Origin: Bacteroidales bacterium UBA5197
GTDB lineage: Bacteria > Bacteroidota > Bacteroidia > Bacteroidales > Lentimicrobiaceae
Direction: 5' to 3'
Assembly (NCBI GenBank): GCA_002412885.1
Contig: DHVX01000061.1
Location: 62,001-126,000, forward strand
DNA length: 64,000 nucleotides
The notes below the pieces were generated by a model that was not told the origin of the DNA, did no database searches, and saw only the letters and a program-made list of their open reading frames with translations. The position numbers were made by a program, and so were the translations under genes. Positions 17,579 through 24,800 of this stretch are shown here, piece by piece. Every line of letters begins with the position of its first letter. Positions within the stretch are counted from its first letter, which is position 1.

Positions 17579-18454
17579 ATGAAAGCATATGTATTTCCCG
17601 GACAGGGAGCCCAGTTTGTGGGCATGGGCAAAGATCTTTACGATGGCAATGCCCTGGCAAAAGAAATGTTTGAAAAAGCCAACGAAATACTTGGCTTCAG
17701 AATTACCGATCTTATGTTTGCCGGCACCGATGAAGATCTTCGTCAGACAAGAGTAACTCAGCCTGCAATTTTTCTGCATTCAGTTATTCTTGCCAAAACC
17801 CTCGGCGAAAGTTTTACCCCCGAAATGACTGCTGGTCATTCACTTGGGGAATTCTCTGCTTTGGTTGCTGCCGGCGCACTTTCCTTCGAAGACGGATTAA
17901 AACTGGTTTATGCCCGTGCTATGGCTATGCAGAAAGCCTGTGAAGCCGAGCCATCAACCATGGCTGCTATTCTCGGCCTCGACGATGCAAAGGTTGAAGA
18001 AGTTCTTGCCGGAATCGACGAAGTGGTGGTGCCTGCCAATTACAACAGTCCCGGACAGCTGGTTATCAGCGGCTCGGTGAAAGGAATTGAAATTGCCTGT
18101 GAACAACTTAAAGCTGCCGGAGCCAAACGTGCTTTGCCACTGAAAGTTGGCGGCGCATTTCACTCTCCATTGATGGAGCCTGCCCGCGTTGAGTTGGCTG
18201 CAGCCATCAATGCAACTCATTTTAATACACCGGTTTGCCCTGTTTATCAGAATGTTACAGGCAAGCCATATACCGAACCTGCTCAGATCCGCGAAAACCT
18301 GATTGCTCAGCTAACCGCACCAGTACGCTGGACACAGATTGTGCAGAATATGGTAGCCGATGGTGGTACTCATTTTACCGAAGTAGGGCCTGGAACTGTA
18401 TTGCAGGGTCTTGTGAAAAAAATAGCCCCTGAAGCAGAAACTGCAAGTGCATAG
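17579..18454 (+). CDS. fabD: Malonyl-CoA:ACP transacylase
   Basis: 291 residues. It opens with AYVFPGQGAQFVGMG. The nucleophile motif GHSLGEFSAL has Ser88. LVYARAMAMQ gives the arginine, and GGAFHSPLM near residue 197 gives the catalytic His. It moves malonyl from CoA to the acyl carrier protein to start fatty-acid elongation in the cytoplasm. The gene stands alone, preceded by the tandem repeat and followed by a perfect bidirectional terminator. The usual fabH, fabG and acpP neighbours are absent. A link to the acylation cluster upstream is possible but only positional. Confidence 0.96.
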   Translation: MKAYVFPGQGAQFVGMGKDLYDGNALAKEMFEKANEILGFRITDLMFAGTDEDLRQTRVTQPAIFLHSVILAKTLGESFTPEMTAGHSLGEFSALVAAGALSFEDGLKLVYARAMAMQKACEAEPSTMAAILGLDDAKVEEVLAGIDEVVVPANYNSPGQLVISGSVKGIEIACEQLKAAGAKRALPLKVGGAFHSPLMEPARVELAAAINATHFNTPVCPVYQNVTGKPYTEPAQIRENLIAQLTAPVRWTQIVQNMVADGGTHFTEVGPGTVLQGLVKKIAPEAETASA

Positions 18455-18472
18455 CTGAATGATTTTTAGCAA

Positions 18473-18500
18473 AGAAAAAGCCGGTTTCCCGGCTTTTTCT
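18473..18500 (+). terminator. Strong bidirectional terminator
   Basis: Perfect 12-bp stem (AGAAAAAGCCGG with CCGGCTTTTTCT) around the loop TTTC, flanked by A-rich and T-rich tracts, 18 nt after the fabD stop. Confidence 0.92.
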
Positions 18501-18551
18501 TTATTCTTTCCCAAACTTAAATAAAAGGACAAACCTCTCCTCCATAACTAA

Positions 18552-18574
18552 TGTCAGGCTGAACGGAGTCGAAG
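18552..18574 (+). repeat. Copy of the GAGTCGAAG dispersed intergenic repeat
   Basis: The stretch TGTCAGGCTGAACGGAGTCG and following AAGC resembles a short repeat common between genes in Bacteroidota. Related copies occur here at 23277-23302, 23358-23380 and 31581-31603. Confidence 0.6.
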
Positions 18575-18603
18575 CCAAAAAGGTTTTTAAGAAAGTTTCA
18601 TTT

Positions 18604-18813
18604 CTATTCTTTCCCGATCATCACTTCCGTTGATTTAATAAAAGCCGTTACGTTATCACCCGGCTTCAGTTTAAGGTCATCAACACTATCCATTGTAATA
18701 ACTGAACTTATTATATTTCCTCCGCCAATATCAATAATGACTTTGGCGGTGACCACTCCTGGTTTCAACTCAATAATGGTTCCTTTAAACTGGTTTCGTG
18801 CACTTATTTTCAT
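18604..18813 (-). CDS. TOBE-domain (Mop-like) molybdate-binding protein
   Basis: 69 residues, the size of stand-alone Mop/molbindin proteins. It begins KISARNQFKGTI, the typical start of a TOBE domain (Ile-Ser-Ala-Arg-Asn). The rest alternates short strands (VTAKVIIDIGGGNIISSVIT) and ends VTAFIKSTEVMIGK. Such proteins assemble into rings that store molybdate or tungstate, or sense it. No modABC transporter or molybdopterin gene is adjacent. It is on the same strand as the SLOG-like gene, which ends 55 nt upstream of its start. Confidence 0.9.
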   Translation of the reverse strand: MKISARNQFKGTIIELKPGVVTAKVIIDIGGGNIISSVITMDSVDDLKLKPGDNVTAFIKSTEVMIGKE

Positions 18814-18868
18814 GGCTGTTGGTTTTATGGTAAGCCAATTAAACCGTGGCTCAGAAATAAAGTTCAGT

Positions 18869-19486
18869 TTATTGTTTAAGCCAGCTCATCCATACACTTT
18901 GATTCAGGAAAGGAATATTCAAATCCCTGCACACACGCATGGTATGGCCAGTACCTCCCTGCATGGGATTCAGCAGATCATCATAAAAAAGAGCAACCGT
19001 AGCCGGCAATATTCCTGAGCGGGTTCCGGTTACTTTCACCGTATCGCGGATGATGTAAGCTGCTTTGACAGTTACGCTGTTTTTTCCATCAGCAAGGTAA
19101 GCATCCACAAGTCCCGACATCCCTTTTTTCTGTTTTGAATGATAAAGCACTTCGGGCTCTTCGGCAAGGCTGATCGCATCAAGCGCGTAACTCTGGCTGG
19201 TAAGGTTATTTCCCTTTCTGTGCCCGGGATAGGGAATAATCACCTCAAGCCGCGATGCATCCACCGATGCCACACCTTTTGAAAAGAGAAAATCCGAGCC
19301 CGGGGCATTGCCGCTTCTGAAACGCATGTGTCTGCTTTCCAGCGTAAGCCGGCGTCCTATGAAAAAAAGCAATTCCTCATCTTCCGCGAGCACCTTTCTT
19401 TTGCCCTCAAGCAAAACAACATTGCCGGGCTTGTCGAAGAACCTGATAAACGATTCAGACGAAAGATGGAAATTCATTGGGTTCAT
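18869..19486 (-). CDS. SLOG-like (DprA/LOG Rossmann) protein, function unknown
   Basis: 205 residues from the ATG at 19486; a GTG at 19498 is also possible. The pattern RSGNAPGSDFLFSKG near residue 55 and GGTGHTMRVCRDLNIPFLNQ near the C-terminus match the phosphate-binding and C-terminal motifs of SLOG/DprA-like proteins found in phages and bacteria. VIIPYPGHRKGN fits the loop after the second strand. SLOG domains bind nucleotides or nucleotide-derived signals, and some process cytokinin-like molecules or DNA. No membrane segment or signal peptide is seen. Its neighbours (a TOBE protein and a GNAT-YoaP protein) do not suggest a pathway. I assign the fold with moderate confidence and no function. 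Confidence 0.6.
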   Translation of the reverse strand: MNPMNFHLSSESFIRFFDKPGNVVLLEGKRKVLAEDEELLFFIGRRLTLESRHMRFRSGNAPGSDFLFSKGVASVDASRLEVIIPYPGHRKGNNLTSQSYALDAISLAEEPEVLYHSKQKKGMSGLVDAYLADGKNSVTVKAAYIIRDTVKVTGTRSGILPATVALFYDDLLNPMQGGTGHTMRVCRDLNIPFLNQSVWMSWLKQ

Positions 19487-19544
19487 ATAATCTGTCACAA
19501 ATGTCCGGTAAAATGAAGATATTCCTGCTTTCCCCCTCAGGGAC

Positions 19545-20321
19545 TTATTTCTGCTTTAATTCCTGCCGCAGAATATTTTCAAACCTTGTGCGGCTGATGT
19601 AGTGATCGGCAAGTAGTTTTCCGTCTTTTATCAGGCTGAAAGTTCCGAAACCGGATGGCGCCAGCTGTGCTTCTGCGGGAGTGGTTAGCTTTGTGACGGT
19701 CAGAATAATTCCGTTATCAATTGCTGCCTGTTGCAGATCGGTTACAGATTTCAGATGCCAGGGACATTGATCTGCATAAATCAGATGCCAGCCTTTGTAA
19801 TCCGGCAATTTCTTTGTCCAGTCAATGAAAACCGGAAGAGGTGCCATTGGGTCAAGTTTCTTTACCATCAACTCAAAGCGCCCCATTTCAGATGTTATGG
19901 TGAAGTTATTTTTCTGAAACAACTTTTTATCAACCATCCATGAACCATCGCTGCTCATGGCACATATCCCCGATTTTCCCTGAGCTACAGCCTCTTCTTC
20001 AACCATCTGCAAAAGTTTGCTTCCCAGACCTTTCTCGCGGGAGTCTTTAGAATAAACTGTAATGCAATGAATAAAAAGGTAGTTGTCTGCTTTAACCGGC
20101 CTCCAGGCAAGTTCAGATGGCAGGTATTCAACAAAAGCAATCTGCCGCCCTTTGTTGTCGAGGGCAATTTTCATGCGCAAACCCTTATTCAACGAGGATT
20201 TAAACCACTCCGCTTTTGCTATAAAACCCGGTGATTTTTTGTCCTTGCTGCAACAAATACCAACCTCCGAAACATTTTCGGCGCTTACATCAACAAAAGT
20301 AAATTCATTTTCAACTTTCAT
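19545..20321 (-). CDS. GNAT acetyltransferase with C-terminal YoaP-like domain
   Basis: 258 residues from the ATG at 20321; the frame opens at TTG 20330. The N-terminal half is a GNAT fold: HCITVYSKDSREKGLGSKLL near residues 85-105 contains the acetyl-CoA binding Arg/Gln-x-x-Gly-x-Gly/Ala-like loop. The C-terminal part (about 160-258) carries DQCPWHLKSVTDLQQAA, a thioredoxin-like single-Cys motif, typical of the YoaP extension of some GNAT proteins. The acceptor substrate is unknown. It is a monocistronic-looking gene with a terminator region on its upstream side serving rfbB. Confidence 0.8.
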   Translation of the reverse strand: MKVENEFTFVDVSAENVSEVGICCSKDKKSPGFIAKAEWFKSSLNKGLRMKIALDNKGRQIAFVEYLPSELAWRPVKADNYLFIHCITVYSKDSREKGLGSKLLQMVEEEAVAQGKSGICAMSSDGSWMVDKKLFQKNNFTITSEMGRFELMVKKLDPMAPLPVFIDWTKKLPDYKGWHLIYADQCPWHLKSVTDLQQAAIDNGIILTVTKLTTPAEAQLAPSGFGTFSLIKDGKLLADHYISRTRFENILRQELKQK

Positions 20322-20360
20322 GACTGACAATGTAAGATTTAAAGAAGTAAAACAAACAAA

Positions 20361-20398
20361 ACACTCAGACAGCAGCAGAATACTGAAGCCTGAGTGCT
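20361..20398 (-). terminator. Terminator after rfbB (minus strand)
   Basis: A CACTCAG/CTGAGTG stem (20362-20368 with 20390-20396) and a T-rich tail on the minus strand (complement of 20341-20360) lie about 50 nt after the rfbB stop. The loop is long (21 nt), so confidence is moderate. Confidence 0.55.
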
Positions 20399-20447
20399 TT
20401 TCCGGTTATTACGGTGATCAGGCAAAGGAAACTTGCCAGGAATAAAA

Positions 20448-21500
20448 TTACCGCTTCACGTATTGCTGTTCGTAGTATTTCTGATAATCGCCTGAAGTAA
20501 CATTATTCAGCCATTCTTCGTTGGCAAGATACCAGTCAACGGTTGACTCAAACCCTTCAGTAAATTTCACAGTGGGTTCCCAGCCCAGCTCTTCCTTGAT
20601 TTTAGTGGCATCAATTGCATAACGTAGGTCATGACCGGCACGATCTTTCACATAAGTGATCAGCTTAAGGGATTCGCCTTCTGAACGCCCAAGTTTGCGG
20701 TCCACAATTTCTATTAGCTTCTGAATTAACTTAATATTTTGCCACTCATTGTTGCCACCGATATTGTATGTTTCTCCTTCGCGACCTTGATGAAAAATAA
20801 GATCAATGGCAATGGCATGATCCTCAACATACAGCCAGTCGCGCACATTCTCACCTTTTCCATAAACAGGCAGCGGCTTGTTGTTGCGGATGTTGTGAAT
20901 AAACAGCGGCACCAGTTTTTCAGGAAACTGGTAAGGTCCGTAATTGTTTGAGCAATTCGAAAGCACTACCGGCATATGAAAGGTGTGAAAATAGGCCCTT
21001 ACCAGATGGTCGCTGCTGGCTTTGCTGGCTGAATAGGGACTCCGCGGGTCGTAAGGTGTTGTTTCAAGAAATTTGCCTTCATCGCCCAGCGAACCGTAAA
21101 CCTCATCGGTGGAAATATGATAAAAACGTTTCCCCTCAAAACCATCTTTCCAGATGGCTCTTGCAGCATTCAGCAGATTCACCGTGCCCACTATGTTGGT
21201 CATGATAAATTCCATTGGATTGGCAATGGACCGATCAACATGCGATTCTGCAGCCAGATGCACGACTCCGTCAAACTGATATTTATCAAACAACTGCTGC
21301 ATCTGATCACCATCAGTGATATCGCCACGCTCAAAAACATAATTCGGCTTATTCTCTATATCGGTCAAATTGGTAAGATTACCAGCATAGGTCAGTTTGT
21401 CAAGGTTAACAATCTGGTATTGAGGATATTTATTTACAAAAAGCCTGACTACATGCGAACCGATAAACCCGGCTCCTCCGGTGATAAGAATGGTTTTCAT
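20448..21500 (-). CDS. rfbB: dTDP-glucose 4,6-dehydratase
   Basis: 350 residues. The extended SDR pattern is complete: TGGAGFIGSHVVRLF at the N-terminus binds NAD, HISTDEVYGSLGD near residue 130 includes the Thr-Asp-Glu triad unique to 4,6-dehydratases, and YSASKASSDHLVRAY near 155 has the catalytic Tyr-x3-Lys. NCSNNYGPYQFPEKLVPLFI follows. It makes dTDP-4-keto-6-deoxyglucose, the precursor of rhamnose and other deoxysugars, in the cytoplasm. It is 24 nt downstream of galE. The partner genes rfbA, rfbC and rfbD are not in the window. Confidence 0.96.
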   Translation of the reverse strand: MKTILITGGAGFIGSHVVRLFVNKYPQYQIVNLDKLTYAGNLTNLTDIENKPNYVFERGDITDGDQMQQLFDKYQFDGVVHLAAESHVDRSIANPMEFIMTNIVGTVNLLNAARAIWKDGFEGKRFYHISTDEVYGSLGDEGKFLETTPYDPRSPYSASKASSDHLVRAYFHTFHMPVVLSNCSNNYGPYQFPEKLVPLFIHNIRNNKPLPVYGKGENVRDWLYVEDHAIAIDLIFHQGREGETYNIGGNNEWQNIKLIQKLIEIVDRKLGRSEGESLKLITYVKDRAGHDLRYAIDATKIKEELGWEPTVKFTEGFESTVDWYLANEEWLNNVTSGDYQKYYEQQYVKR

Positions 21501-21524
21501 TTCCTGATTGATTTAAGTGGTATG

Positions 21525-22541
21525 TTATTTTTCGGCGAGGGCTTTTTCCCATTTCCAGGCGGAGGCCATCATTTCATCCAGCGACAATTCGGCTTTCCAT
21601 CCAAGTTCATCATTGGCAAAGGAGGTATCGGCCCAAACTTTTTCAATATCTCCGGGGCGTCGGTCAACAATCTGATAATTAAGTTTTTGTCCGCTCACTC
21701 TCTCAAAAGATTGAATCACTTCGAGTACACTGAAGCCATTACCAGTGCCCAGATTAAATATTTCCATATCAGATTTTCCTTTCCCGGCAATCATCCGGTC
21801 AACCGCGATAACATGCGCTTTGGCCAGATCCACCACGTGAATGTAATCGCGAATGGCCGTTCCATCGGGGGTGTCGTAATCAGAACCAAAAACGCTCAGC
21901 GATTTCCGGAGTCCTATGGCTGTTTGTGTGATAAAAGGAACCAGATTGTTGGGAACACCGAGGGGCAATTCACCAATCAACGCCGAATCGTGTGCTCCGA
22001 TGGGATTAAAATACCGCAGTGCTATCGTTTTCAGCCCATGAGCCGCCACAGAAAACCGAAGAATCTCCTCCGACATTTGCTTTGTATTTCCGTATGGCGA
22101 CCAGGCTTCTTTGATCGGCGAAGTCTCTTTTACAGGAAGTTCATCCGGCTGTCCATAAACCGTGCATGATGAGGAGAAAACAAGATTTTTTATCCCGTTG
22201 TCCTTCATCCCCTGAAGGATATTGATGAGTGAATCGAGGTTATTGCGGTAATACATCAACGGATCAGTCATTGACTCCCCAACAGCTTTAAAAGCTGCAA
22301 AATGGATAATGCCATCAAGATCCGAATGATCGGCAAAAAACGCAGCGGTTTTTTCCCTGTCAATCAGATCGAACTGATGAAACTCAGGTTTTTTGCCGGT
22401 AATATCTTCGATGCGGTCAATTACTGTAGCATGAGAATTTGACAGATTGTCAATGATTACAACATCATAGCCTTTTTTCAACAGCTCAACTGCAGTGTGC
22501 GAACCAATGTAGCCGGTTCCACCGGCAACTAGTATTTTCAT
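21525..22541 (-). CDS. galE: UDP-glucose 4-epimerase
   Basis: 338 residues, the same length as E. coli GalE. GGTGYIGSHTAVELL at the N-terminus binds NAD. FSSSCTVYG near residue 122 holds the catalytic Ser. YGNTKQMSEEIL near 149 is the Tyr-x3-Lys pair. LRYFNPIGAHDSALIGE and IRDYIHVVDLAKAHV are the usual sugar-binding segments. It interconverts UDP-glucose and UDP-galactose for envelope glycans. Gene spacing of 15 nt from the acetyltransferase gene and 24 nt to rfbB supports one operon driven from near 23201. Confidence 0.95.
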   Translation of the reverse strand: MKILVAGGTGYIGSHTAVELLKKGYDVVIIDNLSNSHATVIDRIEDITGKKPEFHQFDLIDREKTAAFFADHSDLDGIIHFAAFKAVGESMTDPLMYYRNNLDSLINILQGMKDNGIKNLVFSSSCTVYGQPDELPVKETSPIKEAWSPYGNTKQMSEEILRFSVAAHGLKTIALRYFNPIGAHDSALIGELPLGVPNNLVPFITQTAIGLRKSLSVFGSDYDTPDGTAIRDYIHVVDLAKAHVIAVDRMIAGKGKSDMEIFNLGTGNGFSVLEVIQSFERVSGQKLNYQIVDRRPGDIEKVWADTSFANDELGWKAELSLDEMMASAWKWEKALAEK

Positions 22542-22556
22542 GCAAATATTTTAAAT

Positions 22557-23135
22557 TCAGACAATCTTTTTAACCATTCCATCCTTCAGCTGATACTTTT
22601 CGTTGCTTTCAGGACAGACTGCAAATCCAGCCTGATCAAAGTTCAGACGATGCCCGAACTCACTCATCCAACCGATCTGACGGGCCGGATTTCCAACCAC
22701 CAGCGCATAGGCAGGCACTGCCCGCGTAACAACAGCACCGGCTCCAATAAAGGAATATTCGCCAATATTATGTCCGCAAACAATGGTTGCATTGGCTCCG
22801 ATTGAAGCGCCCCGTTTTACGATTGTGGCAGAATATTCTCCTCTCCGGATAACCGCACTTCTGGGATTAACCACATTGGTAAATACCATCGATGGGCCCA
22901 GAAATACATCGTCTTCGCAGATTACACCGGTATAGATGGAAACATTGTTCTGCACTTTGACATTTCGTCCAAGCTTAACTCCAGGCGATACCACAACATT
23001 CTGTCCCAGATTGCAGTTATCGCCAAGTTCGCATCCGGTCATCAGGTGAGTAAAATGCCAGATGTGACAACCGCTGCCGATCGTACACCCATCATCTATT
23101 ACTGCTGTTTCGTGTGCATAAAAGTTTTTCTCCAT
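22557..23135 (-). CDS. WbpD/WlbB-like sugar-nucleotide N-acetyltransferase
   Basis: 192 residues built of left-handed beta-helix hexapeptide repeats (IGSGCHIWHFTHL, LGDNCNLGQNVVVSP, IGANATIVCGHNIGEYSFIG). VNPRSAVIRRGEY and GNPARQIGWMSEFG are characteristic of the WbpD/WlbB group, which acetylates the 3-amino group of UDP-2-acetamido-3-amino-2,3-dideoxyglucuronate. A WbpE-type aminotransferase that would make that substrate lies just upstream on the same strand, beyond a terminator and its own promoter. The oxidase (WbpB-like) and dehydrogenase (WbpA-like) needed for the full pathway are not in this window. Confidence 0.88.
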   Translation of the reverse strand: MEKNFYAHETAVIDDGCTIGSGCHIWHFTHLMTGCELGDNCNLGQNVVVSPGVKLGRNVKVQNNVSIYTGVICEDDVFLGPSMVFTNVVNPRSAVIRRGEYSATIVKRGASIGANATIVCGHNIGEYSFIGAGAVVTRAVPAYALVVGNPARQIGWMSEFGHRLNFDQAGFAVCPESNEKYQLKDGMVKKIV

Positions 23136-23200
23136 AATATTGCTTTTGAAGGTGATAAACCCGTTTCAATGTAGATGATAAAATCCATTGTATTCAAGTT

Positions 23201-23208
23201 CAAATGTA
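23201..23208 (-). promoter_or_regulatory. Bacteroidota -7 box (TACATTTG, minus strand)
   Basis: Exact TAnnTTTG match on the minus strand, 65 nt before the ATG at 23135. It would drive the acetyltransferase-galE-rfbB operon. Confidence 0.5.
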
Positions 23209-23230
23209 ATACAATGTCCCCATAATAACA

Positions 23231-23257
23231 TAAAAAAAGCCGGAAGATTATCCGGCT
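23231..23257 (-). terminator. Terminator of the WbpE-like gene (minus strand)
   Basis: On the minus strand, a 7-bp stem AGCCGGA/TCCGGCT with a 6-nt loop is followed by seven T residues. It separates the aminotransferase transcript from the acetyltransferase operon. Confidence 0.8.
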
Positions 23258-23276
23258 CCTGAAGCAAGCGTTTAAA

Positions 23277-23421
23277 CACTTCGACTTCGCTCAGTGTGAC
23301 ATTCGTGTTAGGGGAGCATTGATTCATTTAATAAACTCATATTCAGCCCTGTACGATGTCCTCCTGAGCGGAGTCGAAGGATCAGACGAACAATCTGTCA
23401 TTGGTAGCGGAGTCAAAGGAC
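23277..23421. repeat. Cluster of GAGTCGAAG dispersed repeats
   Basis: The 342-nt gap 23136-23477 contains three related pieces. One in reverse orientation lies at 23277-23302 (CACTTCGACTTCGCTCAGTG). One in forward orientation lies at 23358-23380 (CCTGAGCGGAGTCGAAGG). A degenerate one lies near 23405-23420 (GCGGAGTCAAAGGA). The opposed copies could form a long hairpin. These are short interspersed repeats, not genes. Confidence 0.65.
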
Positions 23422-23477
23422 TTTTTTTATTTTAGTACCCTATCCGAGACCTTAACTAAAAGACAATACACCTTAAC

Positions 23478-24608
23478 TTATCTGTTCACAAATTCGAGCA
23501 CCGATGAAGTAATGAACTGTAATTGTTCTTCATCAAGTTCGGTGTGCATGGGCAACGAAATCACTGTTTTACATAAGTGTTCGGTTACCGGAAAGTCACC
23601 CTCTTTGTAACGGGGATCAAGATATGCCTTTTGCATATGCAGCGGAACGGGGTAATAAATCATGGCCGGAACATCTTTTTTCATCAGAAACTCCTGCATG
23701 GCATTGCGGTCAACGCCTTCGGTTACCAGCGTGTACTGATGAAAAACATGGGTCGATTTTTCGAACCGGGCCGGAGTTTTAAGTTTCGGATGGTTTTTAA
23801 AGGCATTGTCATAATATTCAGCTGCATGATTGCGGGCTTCAGCATACGCATCGAGGCGGGCAAGCTTTACGCGCAGAACTGCAGCCTGAATGCTGTCTAA
23901 CCTGCTGTTTACACCAATAAAATCGTGATAATAACGCACTGTCATTCCGTGGTTTACCACAACCCGCATCTGGTTGGCAAGTTCATCGTCGTTGGTAAAA
24001 ATGGCGCCGCCATCTCCGTAACAACCAAGGTTTTTACTGGGGAAAAATGATGTGCATCCTACATGACCTATGGTTCCTGCTTTTTTGCGGCTTCCGTCAG
24101 CAAATAAATAATCAGCACCAATGGCCTGACATGCGTCTTCGATGATAAAAAGATTAAACTCCTGAGCAATTTCCATTATGGCATCCATATCGGCACATTG
24201 TCCGAAAAGGTGAACCGGAACAATTGCGCGGGTTCTGGGCGTAAGCGCTTTGCGCACAGATTCCGGATCGATGTTAAATGTATGCGGATCAACATCCACA
24301 ACCACAGGCGTAAAGCCAAGCAATGCAATAACTTCGGCTGTAGCAATAAAAGTAAAATTGGTGGTAATTACTTCATCGCCTGGTTTAATTCCGAGCGCCA
24401 TCATTGCCACCTGAAGCGCGTCAGTGCCGTTTGCACAGGGAATAACATGTTTTACCCCCAGGTATTTTTCCAGGTCTTCCTGAAATCCCTTAACCGCAGG
24501 GCCATTGATAAAAGCGGTAGAATTTACCACATCCTGAATGGCCTGATCAATCTCAGGCTTAATTTTTTCATATTGACTTTTCAGGTCAACCATTGCAATC
24601 TTCTTCAT
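23478..24608 (-). CDS. DegT/DnrJ/EryC1-family sugar aminotransferase (WbpE-like)
   Basis: 376 residues from the ATG at 24608; the frame opens at TTG 24614. This is a PLP-dependent sugar aminotransferase: GTDALQVAMMALGIKPGDEV near residue 60, IIEDACQAIGADY near 155, and the PLP lysine in SFFPSKNLGCYGDGGAIF near 190. Proteins of this type transfer the amino group of glutamate to a keto-sugar nucleotide. The WbpD-like acetyltransferase downstream suggests the 3-keto glucuronate pathway, making UDP-2,3-diacetamido sugars for surface polysaccharide. The family is certain, the exact sugar inferred. Confidence 0.9.
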   Translation of the reverse strand: MKKIAMVDLKSQYEKIKPEIDQAIQDVVNSTAFINGPAVKGFQEDLEKYLGVKHVIPCANGTDALQVAMMALGIKPGDEVITTNFTFIATAEVIALLGFTPVVVDVDPHTFNIDPESVRKALTPRTRAIVPVHLFGQCADMDAIMEIAQEFNLFIIEDACQAIGADYLFADGSRKKAGTIGHVGCTSFFPSKNLGCYGDGGAIFTNDDELANQMRVVVNHGMTVRYYHDFIGVNSRLDSIQAAVLRVKLARLDAYAEARNHAAEYYDNAFKNHPKLKTPARFEKSTHVFHQYTLVTEGVDRNAMQEFLMKKDVPAMIYYPVPLHMQKAYLDPRYKEGDFPVTEHLCKTVISLPMHTELDEEQLQFITSSVLEFVNR

Positions 24609-24662
24609 CTGCAAGTGATTTTGTAGTTGTTGAATTAATTATTCAGGTTTTAAAAACCGATG

Positions 24663-24670
24663 CAAATGTA
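24663..24670 (-). promoter_or_regulatory. Bacteroidota -7 box (TACATTTG, minus strand)
   Basis: Exact TAnnTTTG on the minus strand, 54 nt before the aminotransferase ATG at 24608. It is the same octamer as at 23201-23208. Confidence 0.5.
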
Positions 24671-24800
24671 CAGGAATTTCTGGTGTATAAAAGGTGGGGT
24701 TGGGGAGAAGAAAGTTTGGGTTGTGAAAAATTGGATTTTGGAAAATTAAAAGGACTGATGTGTTCTGTAATGGTTGATCATATACTTGTTTGTTGAAAAT

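Noticed and set aside
21117..22169. 350-codon plus-strand frame opposite rfbB and galE
   Set aside because: It lies antisense to two genes with complete, ordered family motifs, and its translation has no recognisable domain. It is a shadow of the coding bias of the other strand.
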